Notes under the pieces: model-generated
Databases searched by the model: none
Told to the model about the DNA's origin: nothing
Seen by the model: the letters and a program-made list of their open reading frames with translations, nothing else
In this document: positions 6,536 to 13,581 of the stretch, piece after piece
Layout: each line of letters begins with the position of its first letter
How positions within the stretch are numbered: the first letter of the stretch is position 1
Translations under genes and position numbers: made by a program
Virus record (IMG/VR): IMGVR_UViG_3300026518_000065
Span: 1-21,487 of that record
Reading direction: 5' to 3' (one strand)
DNA from: a virus
Length of the DNA stretch: 21,487 bases

Positions 6536-6717
6536 GACCAATTCCCGGCTGGTATCGAGTATTTCTTAAAAATATAAAAAATGGGGTGACTGAGATTCAG
6601 GCCGCTAAAATGTCACTCATAGGGCAGGACGCTCTAATCCGGGCTAAACGCACTGACCCCGAATTTCTAAAGAGCTTGAGAGAATCCCAATTCTCCGCTA
6701 AGGGAAAGCGGGGTTGA
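6532..6717 (+). CDS. Small HTH protein, TerS-like paralogue
   Basis: The 61-aa product starts at ATG 6532, overlapping the previous stop as ATGA. The segment GVTEIQAAKMSLIGQDALIR followed by AKRTDPEFLKSL parallels GQVNQAASIAGYSSSAALRA followed by YRAKDEEFAKAW of the neighbour. It is thus a second, minimal copy of the same HTH with a short basic tail (SAKGKRG) and without the C-terminal oligomerisation region. It may bind DNA alone or modulate the larger protein. A remnant of duplication is the other option. Confidence 0.6.
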   Translation: MRPIPGWYRVFLKNIKNGVTEIQAAKMSLIGQDALIRAKRTDPEFLKSLRESQFSAKGKRG

Positions 6718-6744
6718 TAAACGTGTTTATACCCGCTATATTAC

Positions 6745-6790
6745 TAACAAAACAAACTGAAAAGGACTAAACGATGGCATTTAAATTTTC
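6745..6790 (+). repeat. 46-bp perfect direct repeat, copy 1
   Basis: The 46 bases 6745-6790 are identical to 7125-7170. They cover the untranslated leader, the AAAAGGA ribosome site, the start codon and the first codons (MAFKFS) of two adjacent genes. This marks a tandem gene duplication, or recent gene conversion of the leader, and recombination between the copies would delete the first gene exactly. Confidence 0.95.
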
Positions 6791-7127
6791 AGAGAACCAG
6801 AGAGTGTTTGATATAACAATAGTCCCTGAAGACCTCAGGGTAGCGTTTGAAGAGACGACTGGCTATTACGAATCATTTCCAGAGGATGATGACAATACCC
6901 CCCATAACAAATGGCAAGAGTGGCGAATCAAAGAGGACATGTGGCCTCTCGTAGTTAAATATGAGTCTATGCAGGTGGAGTTGGAAAAGCTAAGGCAGTA
7001 TAAGGACGAGGTGTCTCATAATATTATGCGTAAAGGGATAGAGGATAGATTGACCGGTAAAACACAATGTAAAGTGTTTGATAACATGATCTTTAAAGGT
7101 CAATACAAGAAACAAGCTATATCATAA
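6774..7127 (+). CDS. Short scaffold-like paralogue
   Basis: The 117-aa product begins MAFKFSENQRVFDITIVPED. The next gene begins MAFKFSENETVADISVVPQE. Both then share a PLV-x2-YE-x5-L-K segment (WPLVVKYESMQVELEK here, KPLVNAYEGVSSALAK there). After that this protein diverges and stops, with a basic end, while the neighbour continues as a long coiled coil. It is therefore an N-terminal-only relative of the scaffold. It could regulate scaffold assembly, cap it, or be a decaying duplicate; its reading frame is intact and has a good ribosome site (AAAAGGA, 8 nt). Confidence 0.7.
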   Translation: MAFKFSENQRVFDITIVPEDLRVAFEETTGYYESFPEDDDNTPHNKWQEWRIKEDMWPLVVKYESMQVELEKLRQYKDEVSHNIMRKGIEDRLTGKTQCKVFDNMIFKGQYKKQAIS

Positions 7128-7170
7128 CAAAACAAACTGAAAAGGACTAAACGATGGCATTTAAATTTTC
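7125..7170 (+). repeat. 46-bp perfect direct repeat, copy 2
   Basis: Identical to 6745-6790. It overlaps the stop codon of the short paralogue (the TAA at 7125-7127 is the first three bases of the repeat) and supplies the ribosome site and start of the scaffold gene. A shorter relative of the leader (AAAAAGGAATAAACGATGGC) precedes the gene at 9210. Confidence 0.95.
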
Positions 7171-7978
7171 CGAAAACGAAACAGTAGCAGATATTTCTGT
7201 GGTACCACAGGAGTTTCAGTCTCATTATGCAGAAGCAGAGGTGGATGGTAAAAAGGTATTCACTATCAGTGATGCGTCCAAGCCTCTGGTTAATGCTTAT
7301 GAGGGTGTAAGCTCTGCACTAGCTAAAGCTCAATCTGATAAAAAGCAGGCAAGCGATGAATCCGCTAGGCGGCGTAATGCCTTGAAAGAGTATGATTCCA
7401 TTTATGATAACCTAGGTCTGTCAGATGATAACCGGACAGTTGAGGGGATTCTGAACCATATTAACGACCTGATGGATCAGGTTAAGGGCGGCAAGGAGGT
7501 TAAAATTAACCTCGATAAGATTAATAGTGAAAACGCCAAGCGCATGGAAGAACTTGCCGCAGCTAAAGACGAGAAATATAATAAGCTTCAGGCGTCATTG
7601 GTTAAGCATATGATCACAGAAGCCGCCACGTCCAGCATTGCTAAAGAGAAGGGGTCAGTGGAGCTTCTGCTTCCTATTGTTTCTAACCAGTGTAAGGTTG
7701 TGGAAGAGGATGATGGGTACACCGTGCGTGTTGTGGATTCACAGGGGGATGTACGGTCAGATGGACTTGGAGGCATGATGGGCATAGATGGACTTATCAA
7801 AGAACTGAAGGGGTCTAACGTGTATGCGCGGGCCTTTGACAGCGAAACTCCATCAGGGTCAGGCTCCACACCGGGTGCCTCCAATCCGCCCATGTCTGCT
7901 CAGAGGTTCAGTCAGACCAAGGATATATCTGCCACTGACAAGATTGCACAGGGGCTTGCTAAACGGAGCAGGGGTTGA
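7154..7978 (+). CDS. Capsid scaffolding protein (probable)
   Basis: The 274-aa product lies directly before the major capsid gene, the usual place for scaffold. It is rich in charged helices with coiled-coil character over residues ~45-155 (SSALAKAQSDKKQASDES, then NSENAKRMEELAAAKDEKYN). A compact C-terminal region and a flexible tail rich in Ser/Gly/Pro (~227-250) follow. No protease motif is visible. It would fill the procapsid and guide coat assembly. The first ~35 residues are shared with the preceding short gene. The family is inferred from position and composition rather than from a signature. Confidence 0.75.
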   Translation: MAFKFSENETVADISVVPQEFQSHYAEAEVDGKKVFTISDASKPLVNAYEGVSSALAKAQSDKKQASDESARRRNALKEYDSIYDNLGLSDDNRTVEGILNHINDLMDQVKGGKEVKINLDKINSENAKRMEELAAAKDEKYNKLQASLVKHMITEAATSSIAKEKGSVELLLPIVSNQCKVVEEDDGYTVRVVDSQGDVRSDGLGGMMGIDGLIKELKGSNVYARAFDSETPSGSGSTPGASNPPMSAQRFSQTKDISATDKIAQGLAKRSRG

Positions 7979-8004
7979 CTCTTGCTTTAGCATATGCGTA
8001 AATA
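7975..8004 (+). promoter_or_regulatory. Possible promoter ahead of major capsid gene
   Basis: TTGACT at 7975-7980 overlaps the scaffold stop codon. An 18-bp spacer separates it from TAAATA at 7999-8004. A dedicated promoter would fit the high demand for capsid protein, but the -10 box is a modest match. Confidence 0.35.
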
Positions 8005-8023
8005 TACGTAAGTTTTATAGGTA

Positions 8024-8060
8024 TGTGATACAGATAGCCGGGATGATTATCTGTATCACA
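8024..8060 (+). promoter_or_regulatory. Perfect 13-bp inverted repeat upstream of capsid
   Basis: TGTGATACAGATA (8024-8036) and TATCTGTATCACA (8048-8060) are exact reverse complements around an 11-nt loop. No T-run follows, so it is not a simple intrinsic terminator. As RNA it makes a long stable stem in the scaffold-capsid gap, suitable for RNA processing, stability or attenuation. As DNA it is a good operator candidate. Confidence 0.8.
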
Positions 8061-8178
8061 TGAGGGACTAAGGTTCTCAAAGGGTGATCTGGAGAGGCCG
8101 AGCTTTTAACCAGACGTGATGTCTAACCTCCAGCCGGACTTGAATTTTTATTTTTAAACTCTTAGAGGAGAGCCAAAA
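8061..8178 (+). promoter_or_regulatory. Structured 5' leader of major capsid gene
   Basis: Several pairings can be drawn. TGAG/CTCA (8061-8064 with 8076-8079) forms a bulged hairpin. CTGGAG (8089-8094) pairs with CTCCAG (8128-8133) and encloses AGAC-GTGAT-GTCT (8112-8124). A competing pair TCTGG (8088-8092) with CCAGA (8110-8114) excludes the CTGGAG stem. A T-rich single-stranded stretch (8141-8156) and a strong AGAGGAG ribosome site (8164-8170) follow. This may be a translational or attenuation control element. It is not a known riboswitch that I recognise. Confidence 0.4.
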
Positions 8179-9150
8179 ATGGCTACAGTTACCCTTACTG
8201 AATCAGCAAAGCTGTCTCAGGATTCACTCGTTCAGGGTGTTATCGAAAATGTTATTACAGTTAACCGCATGTTTGAAGTTCTGCCTTTTGACGGGATTGA
8301 AGGTAATGCTATCTCTTACAATCGTGAAAATGTCCTTGGTGCAGTTGCCACTGTTGGTATTGGCGATACAGAGGGCGTTATCGGTTCCAGTGCTTCCGCT
8401 GGTACTAACCTTACAGCTCGGCAGGCTGCTAAGAACGCCGCAACCTTTACCAATGTAGCAAGCTCACTGACGACCATCTTGGGCGATGCAGAAGTGAATG
8501 GACTCATTCAAGCTACCCGCTCCAACATCACTGATCAGACTGCCACCCAGATTGCTTCTAAAGCCAAGTCTGCTGGTCGTAGCTTCCAGAGTCAGTTGAT
8601 CACAGGCGATGGCACAAACAACACCTTCTCAGGTCTGATTTCACTCTGTGTATCTGGTCAGACTGTGGGTGCCACTGGTGCTAATGGTGACGCTCTGTCC
8701 TTTGCTACTATGGATGAGATGCTTGATCTGGTTGTTGATAAAGATGGTGATGTTGATTACATTGCTATGCACGCCCGCACCATGCGGAGTTTCCGGGCAT
8801 TGCTTCGGGGCCTCGGTGGGGCGAGTATTGCTGATGTTGTTGAACTGCCAAGTGGTTCTACCGTTCCAGCCTATAATGGTGTACCTATCTTCCGTAACGA
8901 CTATGTGCCTACCAATCAGACCACTGGTACAACGACCACTACCACGTCTATCTTTGCGGGTAACATGGATGATGGTTCCCGGTCACACGGCATTGCCGGG
9001 CTGACTGCTGCTACTGATGCCGGTATTCAGGTTGAAGATGCCGGGGTATCCGAAACCAAAGATGAGCGCATCTGGCGCATCAAGTGGTATTGCGGATTGG
9101 CATTGTTCTCTGAAAAAGGACTTGCTTGCGCAACAGGTATCACTAACTAA
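8179..9150 (+). CDS. Major capsid protein
   Basis: The 323-aa product forms the icosahedral shell. It begins MATVTLTESAKLSQDSLVQG and has features of HK97-fold coat proteins of this type: a Gly/Ala/Thr-rich N-terminal arm, the LITGDGTNNTFSGLISLC segment, a conserved central P/A-domain stretch (MHARTMRSFRALLRGLGG, then YNGVPIFRNDYVPT), and a C-terminal ERIWRIKWYCGLALFSEKG. Codon use shifts here to more regular, highly expressed-type codons than in neighbours. The ribosome site AGAGGAG is 8 nt before ATG. An intrinsic terminator follows. No N-terminal cleavage region (delta domain) is evident, consistent with a separate scaffold. Confidence 0.9.
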   Translation: MATVTLTESAKLSQDSLVQGVIENVITVNRMFEVLPFDGIEGNAISYNRENVLGAVATVGIGDTEGVIGSSASAGTNLTARQAAKNAATFTNVASSLTTILGDAEVNGLIQATRSNITDQTATQIASKAKSAGRSFQSQLITGDGTNNTFSGLISLCVSGQTVGATGANGDALSFATMDEMLDLVVDKDGDVDYIAMHARTMRSFRALLRGLGGASIADVVELPSGSTVPAYNGVPIFRNDYVPTNQTTGTTTTTTSIFAGNMDDGSRSHGIAGLTAATDAGIQVEDAGVSETKDERIWRIKWYCGLALFSEKGLACATGITN

Positions 9151-9159
9151 GAATGAGAG

Positions 9160-9186
9160 TGGGGGCTTCGGCCCCCATTTTTTTTT
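9160..9186 (+). terminator. Intrinsic terminator after capsid gene
   Basis: GGGGGC-TTCG-GCCCCC makes a 6-bp GC stem (7 with the flanking T-A) closed by a stable TTCG tetraloop, followed by a run of nine T. It lies just after the capsid stop codon and would limit read-through into the connector genes, favouring capsid over downstream products. Confidence 0.95.
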
Positions 9187-9209
9187 CTTCTAATAAAAAG
9201 GAATAAACG

Positions 9210-9872
9210 ATGGCTTCTACTGTAGAAATGAAGATGGTACTTACTGGGCCTAGAGCCGGTAATACCGAAAATATTAATGGTCATGTGTTCGTTGATGGTG
9301 AGTGTACCATTATTGGACAGGACGAGCAGCTTGTGAATTTTATCCGCTTTATGTCCACATATGGGGCGTATCCAGAAGGGTCGCAGGAACATACTGACGC
9401 TGACGAGGCGTACAAAAAGCTAACAGGAGAGTCTGATGGGGTCAGTGACACTGAGGAAAAGAAAAGGCGGGGGAAACGTAAGGACGTTTCAGGCGGTGTT
9501 CAGTCGTCTGGGAAAGGGTCTGCCAAAAAAGAAACTGCTGGGTCCACTGAAGATGTTGGTGCCGAAGCCGGGGCCAAAGAAGAGCCTTCTGATGGGGCTG
9601 GACATGAACACTCCGGGGATGCGCCGGAGCCGGAGGCAAAGGCCCATGCCGAGACGCCGGTAGTTAATAATAAATTACTGAAGGCTATTTATTCACTAGA
9701 CCCTGAGAATGAGGACCATTGGGTTAAGACCGGCAAGCATGTTGGTAAGCCCAAAGTTAGTGTGATCGAGGAAGCCTACGGGGACGCCGGGGTTACGCGG
9801 TCGGACGTAGAGGAAGTGGCACCTGAGTATGATAGAGAAGCTGCTTTGGAAAAGCTCATCTCTGAACTATAA
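9210..9872 (+). CDS. Two-domain head-associated protein (hypothetical)
   Basis: The 220-aa product has a small N-terminal domain (~1-72, MVLTGPRAGNTENINGHVFV), a long low-complexity linker rich in Glu/Lys/Gly/Ala (~73-150), and a C-terminal domain (~151-220). The latter has the phage motif LDPENEDHWVKTGKHVGKPK and VTRSDVEEVAPEYDREAA, of the DP-x-HW-x-K-x-G type found in several structural-module proteins. The role is not known; position after the coat suggests a head decoration or connector-associated protein. AAGGA lies 8-9 nt before ATG. It sits between two terminators, so it is largely its own transcription unit unless the first one leaks. Confidence 0.7.
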   Translation: MASTVEMKMVLTGPRAGNTENINGHVFVDGECTIIGQDEQLVNFIRFMSTYGAYPEGSQEHTDADEAYKKLTGESDGVSDTEEKKRRGKRKDVSGGVQSSGKGSAKKETAGSTEDVGAEAGAKEEPSDGAGHEHSGDAPEPEAKAHAETPVVNNKLLKAIYSLDPENEDHWVKTGKHVGKPKVSVIEEAYGDAGVTRSDVEEVAPEYDREAALEKLISEL

Positions 9873-9897
9873 CCAGTAACTTGCATATTTTAGAAGT

Positions 9898-9940
9898 ATA
9901 GCGAACTCAATCGTCTGGTGGGGTTCGCTATTTTCATTTC
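9898..9940 (+). terminator. Intrinsic terminator after gene 9210-9872
   Basis: ATAGCGAAC (9898-9906) and GTTCGCTAT (9923-9931) form a perfect 9-bp stem with a 16-nt loop, followed by TTTTCATTTCT. It is weaker than the capsid terminator because of the large loop and interrupted T-run. The rest of the gap to 10026 holds a 12-bp dyad CCATAGATATGG (9979-9990) and a TAGCGCA repeat, but no clear promoter. Confidence 0.75.
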
Positions 9941-10026
9941 TATATGATAGACTATTCTTATCTGAGATAGCGCATAAACCATAGATATGGGGATTAGCGC
10001 ACAAAAGAGTGTAGGAGATGTGATAT

Positions 10027-10593
10027 ATGGTCACACTTGTTGTTGAAGATGGTAATTCCCTTAGCACTGCTAATGCTTATGTGGCAGAGGCTTTTGTTAC
10101 CACGTATCATAGTGATAGGGGTAATACTGCGTGGGCGGCTCTGTCTGCTGACAATAAAAATATAGCAATAATAAAAGCTACAGATTATATTGATAAGAGG
10201 TTTGGGCGTAGGTTCAGAGGGTATAAGAAACAGAAGGACCAGTCGCTTGAGTGGCCTAGATATGGGGCGTCTGATAACAGCTCTTATTCATACTCCGGCG
10301 CAGATATTGTTCCCCGTAACCTTCAGAAGGCTTGTGCTGAGTATGCTCTAAGAACTATATCCACGCCAGAACTTGCCCCTGATCCATCCGCTTCCGGGAC
10401 CGGCTCATTGACCGGGAATAAACAGGTAGTTGGGCCTATTGAAACCCAGCAGAACTTTGCAGGGGCTTTATCCCGTGATACCTCATCCGCATTAATCTCT
10501 GGCTCCAATATTCCTGAATATCCAGCAGCAGACTTATGGATAGAGGAGCTGTTAGTTTCCAATTTGGGAACCTCTTTTGGTAGAGGTGATTAA
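10027..10593 (+). CDS. DnaT-like head-tail connector (gp6/gp7-type)
   Basis: The 188-aa product matches the phage family often called putative DnaT-like ssDNA-binding protein: MVTLVVEDGNSLSTANAYV, the AYHSDRG-like YHSDRGNTAWAALS, KATDYIDKRFGRRFRGYK, SLEWPRYGA, and VPRNLQKACAEYALRT. Despite the name, its constant place between coat and tail genes implies a head-tail connector (adaptor) on the portal. AGGAG lies 9 nt before ATG. The stop overlaps the next start (TAATG). Confidence 0.8.
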   Translation: MVTLVVEDGNSLSTANAYVAEAFVTTYHSDRGNTAWAALSADNKNIAIIKATDYIDKRFGRRFRGYKKQKDQSLEWPRYGASDNSSYSYSGADIVPRNLQKACAEYALRTISTPELAPDPSASGTGSLTGNKQVVGPIETQQNFAGALSRDTSSALISGSNIPEYPAADLWIEELLVSNLGTSFGRGD

Positions 10594-11000
10594 TGGCGTT
10601 TGACTATACCGGAGTTATGACCACAGCACAGACCCTGATTGATTCGTTCGGCAGGGATGTGACCCTTGTTATTAGAGATACCACCCCGGCAGATGCAACT
10701 AAGCCTTGGAGAGGACCGGCTTCGCCCGGAACAGACATAACACTGGTAGCCAAGGGCGTTATAGTGAGTCCCTCATCTTCAAGAGGTTCTTTCTTTGGTG
10801 CTGAGTATGTCAATGATGCAGGTAAACTGATACGCCGTACGGACAAGTCTATCCTGTTTGCTGAAAACGCAGTTAGTGGAATCACCATGAAGGATGTAGA
10901 TAAGATTATAGATGGTGCTGATACATACAGGGTGGACCGGGTTAATGTGCTTGAGCCGGGGGGTTCTCCTATCATTTATGAGATGGACATTAAGAAATGA
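10593..11000 (+). CDS. Head closure / head-tail joining protein
   Basis: The 135-aa product is beta-rich: FGRDVTLVIRDTTPAD, then TLVAKGVIVSPSSSRGSFFG, then a KSILFAENAVSGITMKDVDK segment, and DTYRVDRVNVLEPGGSPIIY. The layout matches phage head-closure (stopper) proteins that sit below the adaptor and hold DNA in the head. It overlaps the previous gene by one base (TAATG) and the next as ATGA, which shows tight translational coupling within the connector block. Confidence 0.75.
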   Translation: MAFDYTGVMTTAQTLIDSFGRDVTLVIRDTTPADATKPWRGPASPGTDITLVAKGVIVSPSSSRGSFFGAEYVNDAGKLIRRTDKSILFAENAVSGITMKDVDKIIDGADTYRVDRVNVLEPGGSPIIYEMDIKK

Positions 11001-11422
11001 CCGTTACCCCTGATCAAGCCATAGATGAGATGCTAACTGTTTTCAAATCTGCATGGGACGCTGATGCGACATCTTCTGGTATATCGGTCGTATATCCTGA
11101 TGTATCAAAACCTATCACTGATGGTAATACCTCGTGGGTTGAGGCTAAGATACAACACTCAGTAGCGGGTGAAGCCAACCTGTTTAATGGTGATACCCGG
11201 AGATATAGAAACACTGGATTTTTGATATTTTCTATATACACGCCCTTCGGGGATGGGTTGACCTTGGCGGGCGGTCTTGCTAAGGTCATAATCAACGCTT
11301 TCGAGAACGGGGTGAAGCAGTTTGTTACCTATGTGTCCGCCGCACCAACGTATGTAGGGCAGGTCGGAGCATGGCACATGACAAATGTGATTGTAGAATT
11401 TGTTTATGATACTATAAGGTAG
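10997..11422 (+). CDS. Tail terminator-like protein 1 (DUF4128-like)
   Basis: The 141-aa product starts with the helix DQAIDEMLTVFKSAWDADAT. The SYIFSIYTPFGDGL-type strand follows (FSIYTPFGDGLTLAGGLAKV), and the end is WHMTNVIVEFVYDTIR. These are the marks of the DUF4128 tail-terminator-like family, which caps the tail tube and joins it to the neck. A clear paralogue lies at 16042-16545, with fibre genes between. ATG overlaps the previous TGA. Confidence 0.8.
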   Translation: MTVTPDQAIDEMLTVFKSAWDADATSSGISVVYPDVSKPITDGNTSWVEAKIQHSVAGEANLFNGDTRRYRNTGFLIFSIYTPFGDGLTLAGGLAKVIINAFENGVKQFVTYVSAAPTYVGQVGAWHMTNVIVEFVYDTIR

Positions 11423-11427
11423 GGAAA

Positions 11428-11703
11428 ATGGGTATTGAAAAAGGGAGCTTTGTTTATAGGCTTGGGGCGTTTGACCAGTTTGTGAACTCACTGATAGGCA
11501 AGGGTAGCAGAGATCAGACCTTTTCAGCTAGATGCTATGAGGGCAGGACGTACGGAGTGAAGTGGTGTATTATTGCAGAGAAAATACTGAATTTTATGTT
11601 CTTTTGGGAGCCACATCATTGTGAAGTGAGCTTTTTTACAGACCCAACAGAATGGACCTATGGGAATAAAGATGGAGATGGAGTCCGAAATAAGCAGGAT
11701 TGA
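11428..11703 (+). CDS. Hypothetical 91-aa protein
   Basis: The start ATG 11428 is preceded by AAGGTAGGG. The product begins MGIEKGSFVYRLGAFDQFVN and continues LIGKGSRDQTFSARCYEGRT; it has a hydrophobic aromatic middle (ILNFMFFWEPHHCEVSFF). The pattern resembles short conserved phage proteins found in late modules, with GS-F-YRLG-F-QFVNSLIGKGS, but I know of no function. It begins the cassette between the two tail-terminator paralogues. Confidence 0.6.
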   Translation: MGIEKGSFVYRLGAFDQFVNSLIGKGSRDQTFSARCYEGRTYGVKWCIIAEKILNFMFFWEPHHCEVSFFTDPTEWTYGNKDGDGVRNKQD

Positions 11704-12001
11704 CTGCCGATTGATGAATACCGATGGTGACATGCAGCACTATTTTACCATTGATCGGATTAGCATAGACACTGCTATGGTTTCGGGGATTACATTTAAG
11801 ATGGACCGGCGAACCCTACATGAGATTATGAGTAGAACAAAAGATGCAGGATTTAGATTTATAATGTATGAACGACCTAATAGAACTATAACCTATGACC
11901 TAAATGAGAATAGATTTGTTAACATAGAAAAGAAGGACTTAAGAGATGGCCTTAGCTCAAATTTTAGCAAGCTATACCACTCCTACCCAAGCATTGGCTG
12001 A
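11660..12001 (+). CDS. Hypothetical 113-aa protein
   Basis: The reading frame overlaps the preceding ORF by 44 nt and the following one by 56 nt. In-frame ATGs at 11660, 11672, 11678 and 11714 are all possible starts and none has a convincing ribosome site. The middle (FTIDRISIDTAMVSGITFKM, then MSRTKDAGFRFIMYERPN) reads as a normal soluble domain, and codon use (many AGA and ATA) is like the neighbours. Function unknown. Confidence 0.5.
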   Translation: MGIKMEMESEISRIDCRLMNTDGDMQHYFTIDRISIDTAMVSGITFKMDRRTLHEIMSRTKDAGFRFIMYERPNRTITYDLNENRFVNIEKKDLRDGLSSNFSKLYHSYPSIG

Positions 12002-12359
12002 TTTGCTTTCACTGGTTCCGGGACCAATGCAGCCTATCCCCGTCGAGTCTGTTAAAGCATGGGCCTTGCGGCAGTCTGGGTTGATTTACCAACTAAAACA
12101 GACTGCCAAAGGCACAACAGCGGCGGCGCCATTGGCAGATACTGTACTTGAAGCAATCGGGGTAAATATGCCGCCTTGGGATATGAGCAACCCAGCTAAT
12201 ATAGGCTTAATGGATGCGGTGGTTGCCGCCGGACTCGTTACAGCTCAACAGAAAGCCGACTTGCTTTTACTGGCGGACACACAGATACCGAAATGGCAGA
12301 GTCTTGGATTAAAGCAAGCCCCGCAACTGTGGCAAATTGAGGAAGAAAGAATATGGTAA
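11946..12359 (+). CDS. Hypothetical phage structural protein, 137 aa
   Basis: AAGGA lies 8 nt before ATG 11946, although the start is inside the previous ORF. The product is helical and hydrophobic-rich: MALAQILASYTTPTQALADL, then PGPMQPIPVESVKAWALRQS, with ADTVLEAIG and QKADLLLLADTQIPKWQSLG. I take it as a phage virion-associated protein of unknown role, lying next to fibre-like genes. No catalytic motif is seen. The stop overlaps the next gene. Confidence 0.65.
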   Translation: MALAQILASYTTPTQALADLLSLVPGPMQPIPVESVKAWALRQSGLIYQLKQTAKGTTAAAPLADTVLEAIGVNMPPWDMSNPANIGLMDAVVAAGLVTAQQKADLLLLADTQIPKWQSLGLKQAPQLWQIEEERIW

Positions 12360-12763
12360 GTTATTCACAAGAATATGCGGCTGCTGTTTCTGCGGTAACT
12401 GTCACTCTAACGAGTCTGGCAAACGGGTCCGGGGTTGACAGTTCTATAATCGATAATAGTGTTGATTTGAATATTGATGCGGATGTTGAAATTAAAACAA
12501 ACGGGCAGGCAAGTGGAACAGGACTCCTTGAGGTTTATCTACTTTCCTCGATTGACAATGCTGATTTTACCGACAGTGCAAATGCCAGACTGATCGGTTC
12601 TGTTCAGATGAATTCAGCAGTAGCGGTTAAAAAGACTTTACGTCTCTTTGATCTGCCCAAATATTATAAATTCAGATTTGTAAATCAATCTGGGGCGGCT
12701 TTATCCGCTACAGCCGGAGACCATGCAGTTTCATTCCTGGGCGTTAAATATAAAAGCGTTTAA
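12353..12763 (+). CDS. Beta-rich structural protein, 136 aa
   Basis: The start ATG 12353 overlaps the previous TAA. The product is Ser/Ala/Val-rich and predicted as a beta sandwich: DLNIDADVEIKTNGQASGTG, then LEVYLLSSIDNADFTDSANA, then LFDLPKYYKFRFVNQSGAAL. It resembles small carbohydrate-binding-like jelly-roll proteins in phage adhesion modules. It lies just before a LamG-like gene, so a role in an adhesion appendage is likely but unproved. Confidence 0.6.
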   Translation: MVSYSQEYAAAVSAVTVTLTSLANGSGVDSSIIDNSVDLNIDADVEIKTNGQASGTGLLEVYLLSSIDNADFTDSANARLIGSVQMNSAVAVKKTLRLFDLPKYYKFRFVNQSGAALSATAGDHAVSFLGVKYKSV

Positions 12764-12774
12764 GGATTTGAAAT

Positions 12775-13581
12775 ATGCGTAATCGCATAAATATAAAACC
12801 CGGATTTGAATTAACACCGCGCAGAGATATTGCCGATAGGTATAATCTCCTTGCCCATTCGTTTTTTCGTAGAACGGATGTTGTCGCTTACGACTCCACT
12901 GTTGCGTCCTTCATTAAAGATCGTGGTATTGACGTTGGCAGAGTCGCTGGCGGTGGTGTAGCTCATAACGCGATTGAAGTTGAAAATCCGAAAACGAATA
13001 CGATAAAGCAGTCTATCGTTTTTCGGTTTAAAGCAACTGCTTATGGAAGTACTCTTTACGGAAGTAGTTTATTATTAGCTAATAAAGACCAATTTGGGCC
13101 ACATGATAATTGGGATACAGGCCTTAGGTGGTATGTAGGGGCGGATAGCTGGAATTCTGCGCAATTACTGATTAATGATTCAAGTCTGCCATCAAGATGG
13201 GCTTATGATAATCAATATCATACGATTGTACTTACTTGGGATGGTGTCGCAGGCATTGCAAGATTTTTCCTTGACGGCAGGTTAATCACAGAAAACCTCT
13301 CTTCAGGAACTCTTCTGTCGCGAAAAGACCAATCGACAGTAGATGCAACACAAAAAGCGTTTCCTTACAGAACAAGTACGTCATGGGCCGATGGTAATGC
13401 AGAATTATACTTTAATTTCCATGATGAATTGCCTTATGACCTCGCATTGGAAATATCAAAAAATCCCTATATTCTTGTAAAACAACGCAGACGGTTTTTT
13501 GGGATGCCTGTGGCGAGCGGGGGCGTTGCTTTCCAACCGGCATGGGCATATAATGCTAATACATTGATAGGTGGTTTATGA
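12775..13581 (+). CDS. LamG / concanavalin-like adhesin
   Basis: The 268-aa product has a LamG-type jelly roll over residues ~70-230: SIVFRFKATAYG, a substrate-loop region, then WAYDNQYHTIVLTWDGVAGI, and ARFFLDGRLITENLSSGTL. The segment LALEISKNPYILVKQRRRFF after it is the usual end of phage LamG proteins. The last 25 residues form a short exposed tail. It probably binds glycans or is part of a virion appendage. AAGGA is 8 nt upstream of ATG. Its stop overlaps the fibre start as ATGA. Confidence 0.75.
   Translation: MRNRINIKPGFELTPRRDIADRYNLLAHSFFRRTDVVAYDSTVASFIKDRGIDVGRVAGGGVAHNAIEVENPKTNTIKQSIVFRFKATAYGSTLYGSSLLLANKDQFGPHDNWDTGLRWYVGADSWNSAQLLINDSSLPSRWAYDNQYHTIVLTWDGVAGIARFFLDGRLITENLSSGTLLSRKDQSTVDATQKAFPYRTSTSWADGNAELYFNFHDELPYDLALEISKNPYILVKQRRRFFGMPVASGGVAFQPAWAYNANTLIGGL

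Noticed and set aside
8024-8060. Intrinsic terminator before the capsid gene
   Set aside because: The stem is perfect but no T-run follows and the loop is 11 nt, so it is listed as a regulatory inverted repeat.
8024-8060. CRP-type site (TGTGA...TCACA)
   Set aside because: The half sites are 27 nt apart instead of the 6 nt needed for CRP.
8648-9004. Plus-strand ORF of 118 codons inside the capsid gene
   Set aside because: It is an out-of-frame shadow of the capsid protein, without a ribosome site and with an implausible Leu/Pro/Met-rich product.
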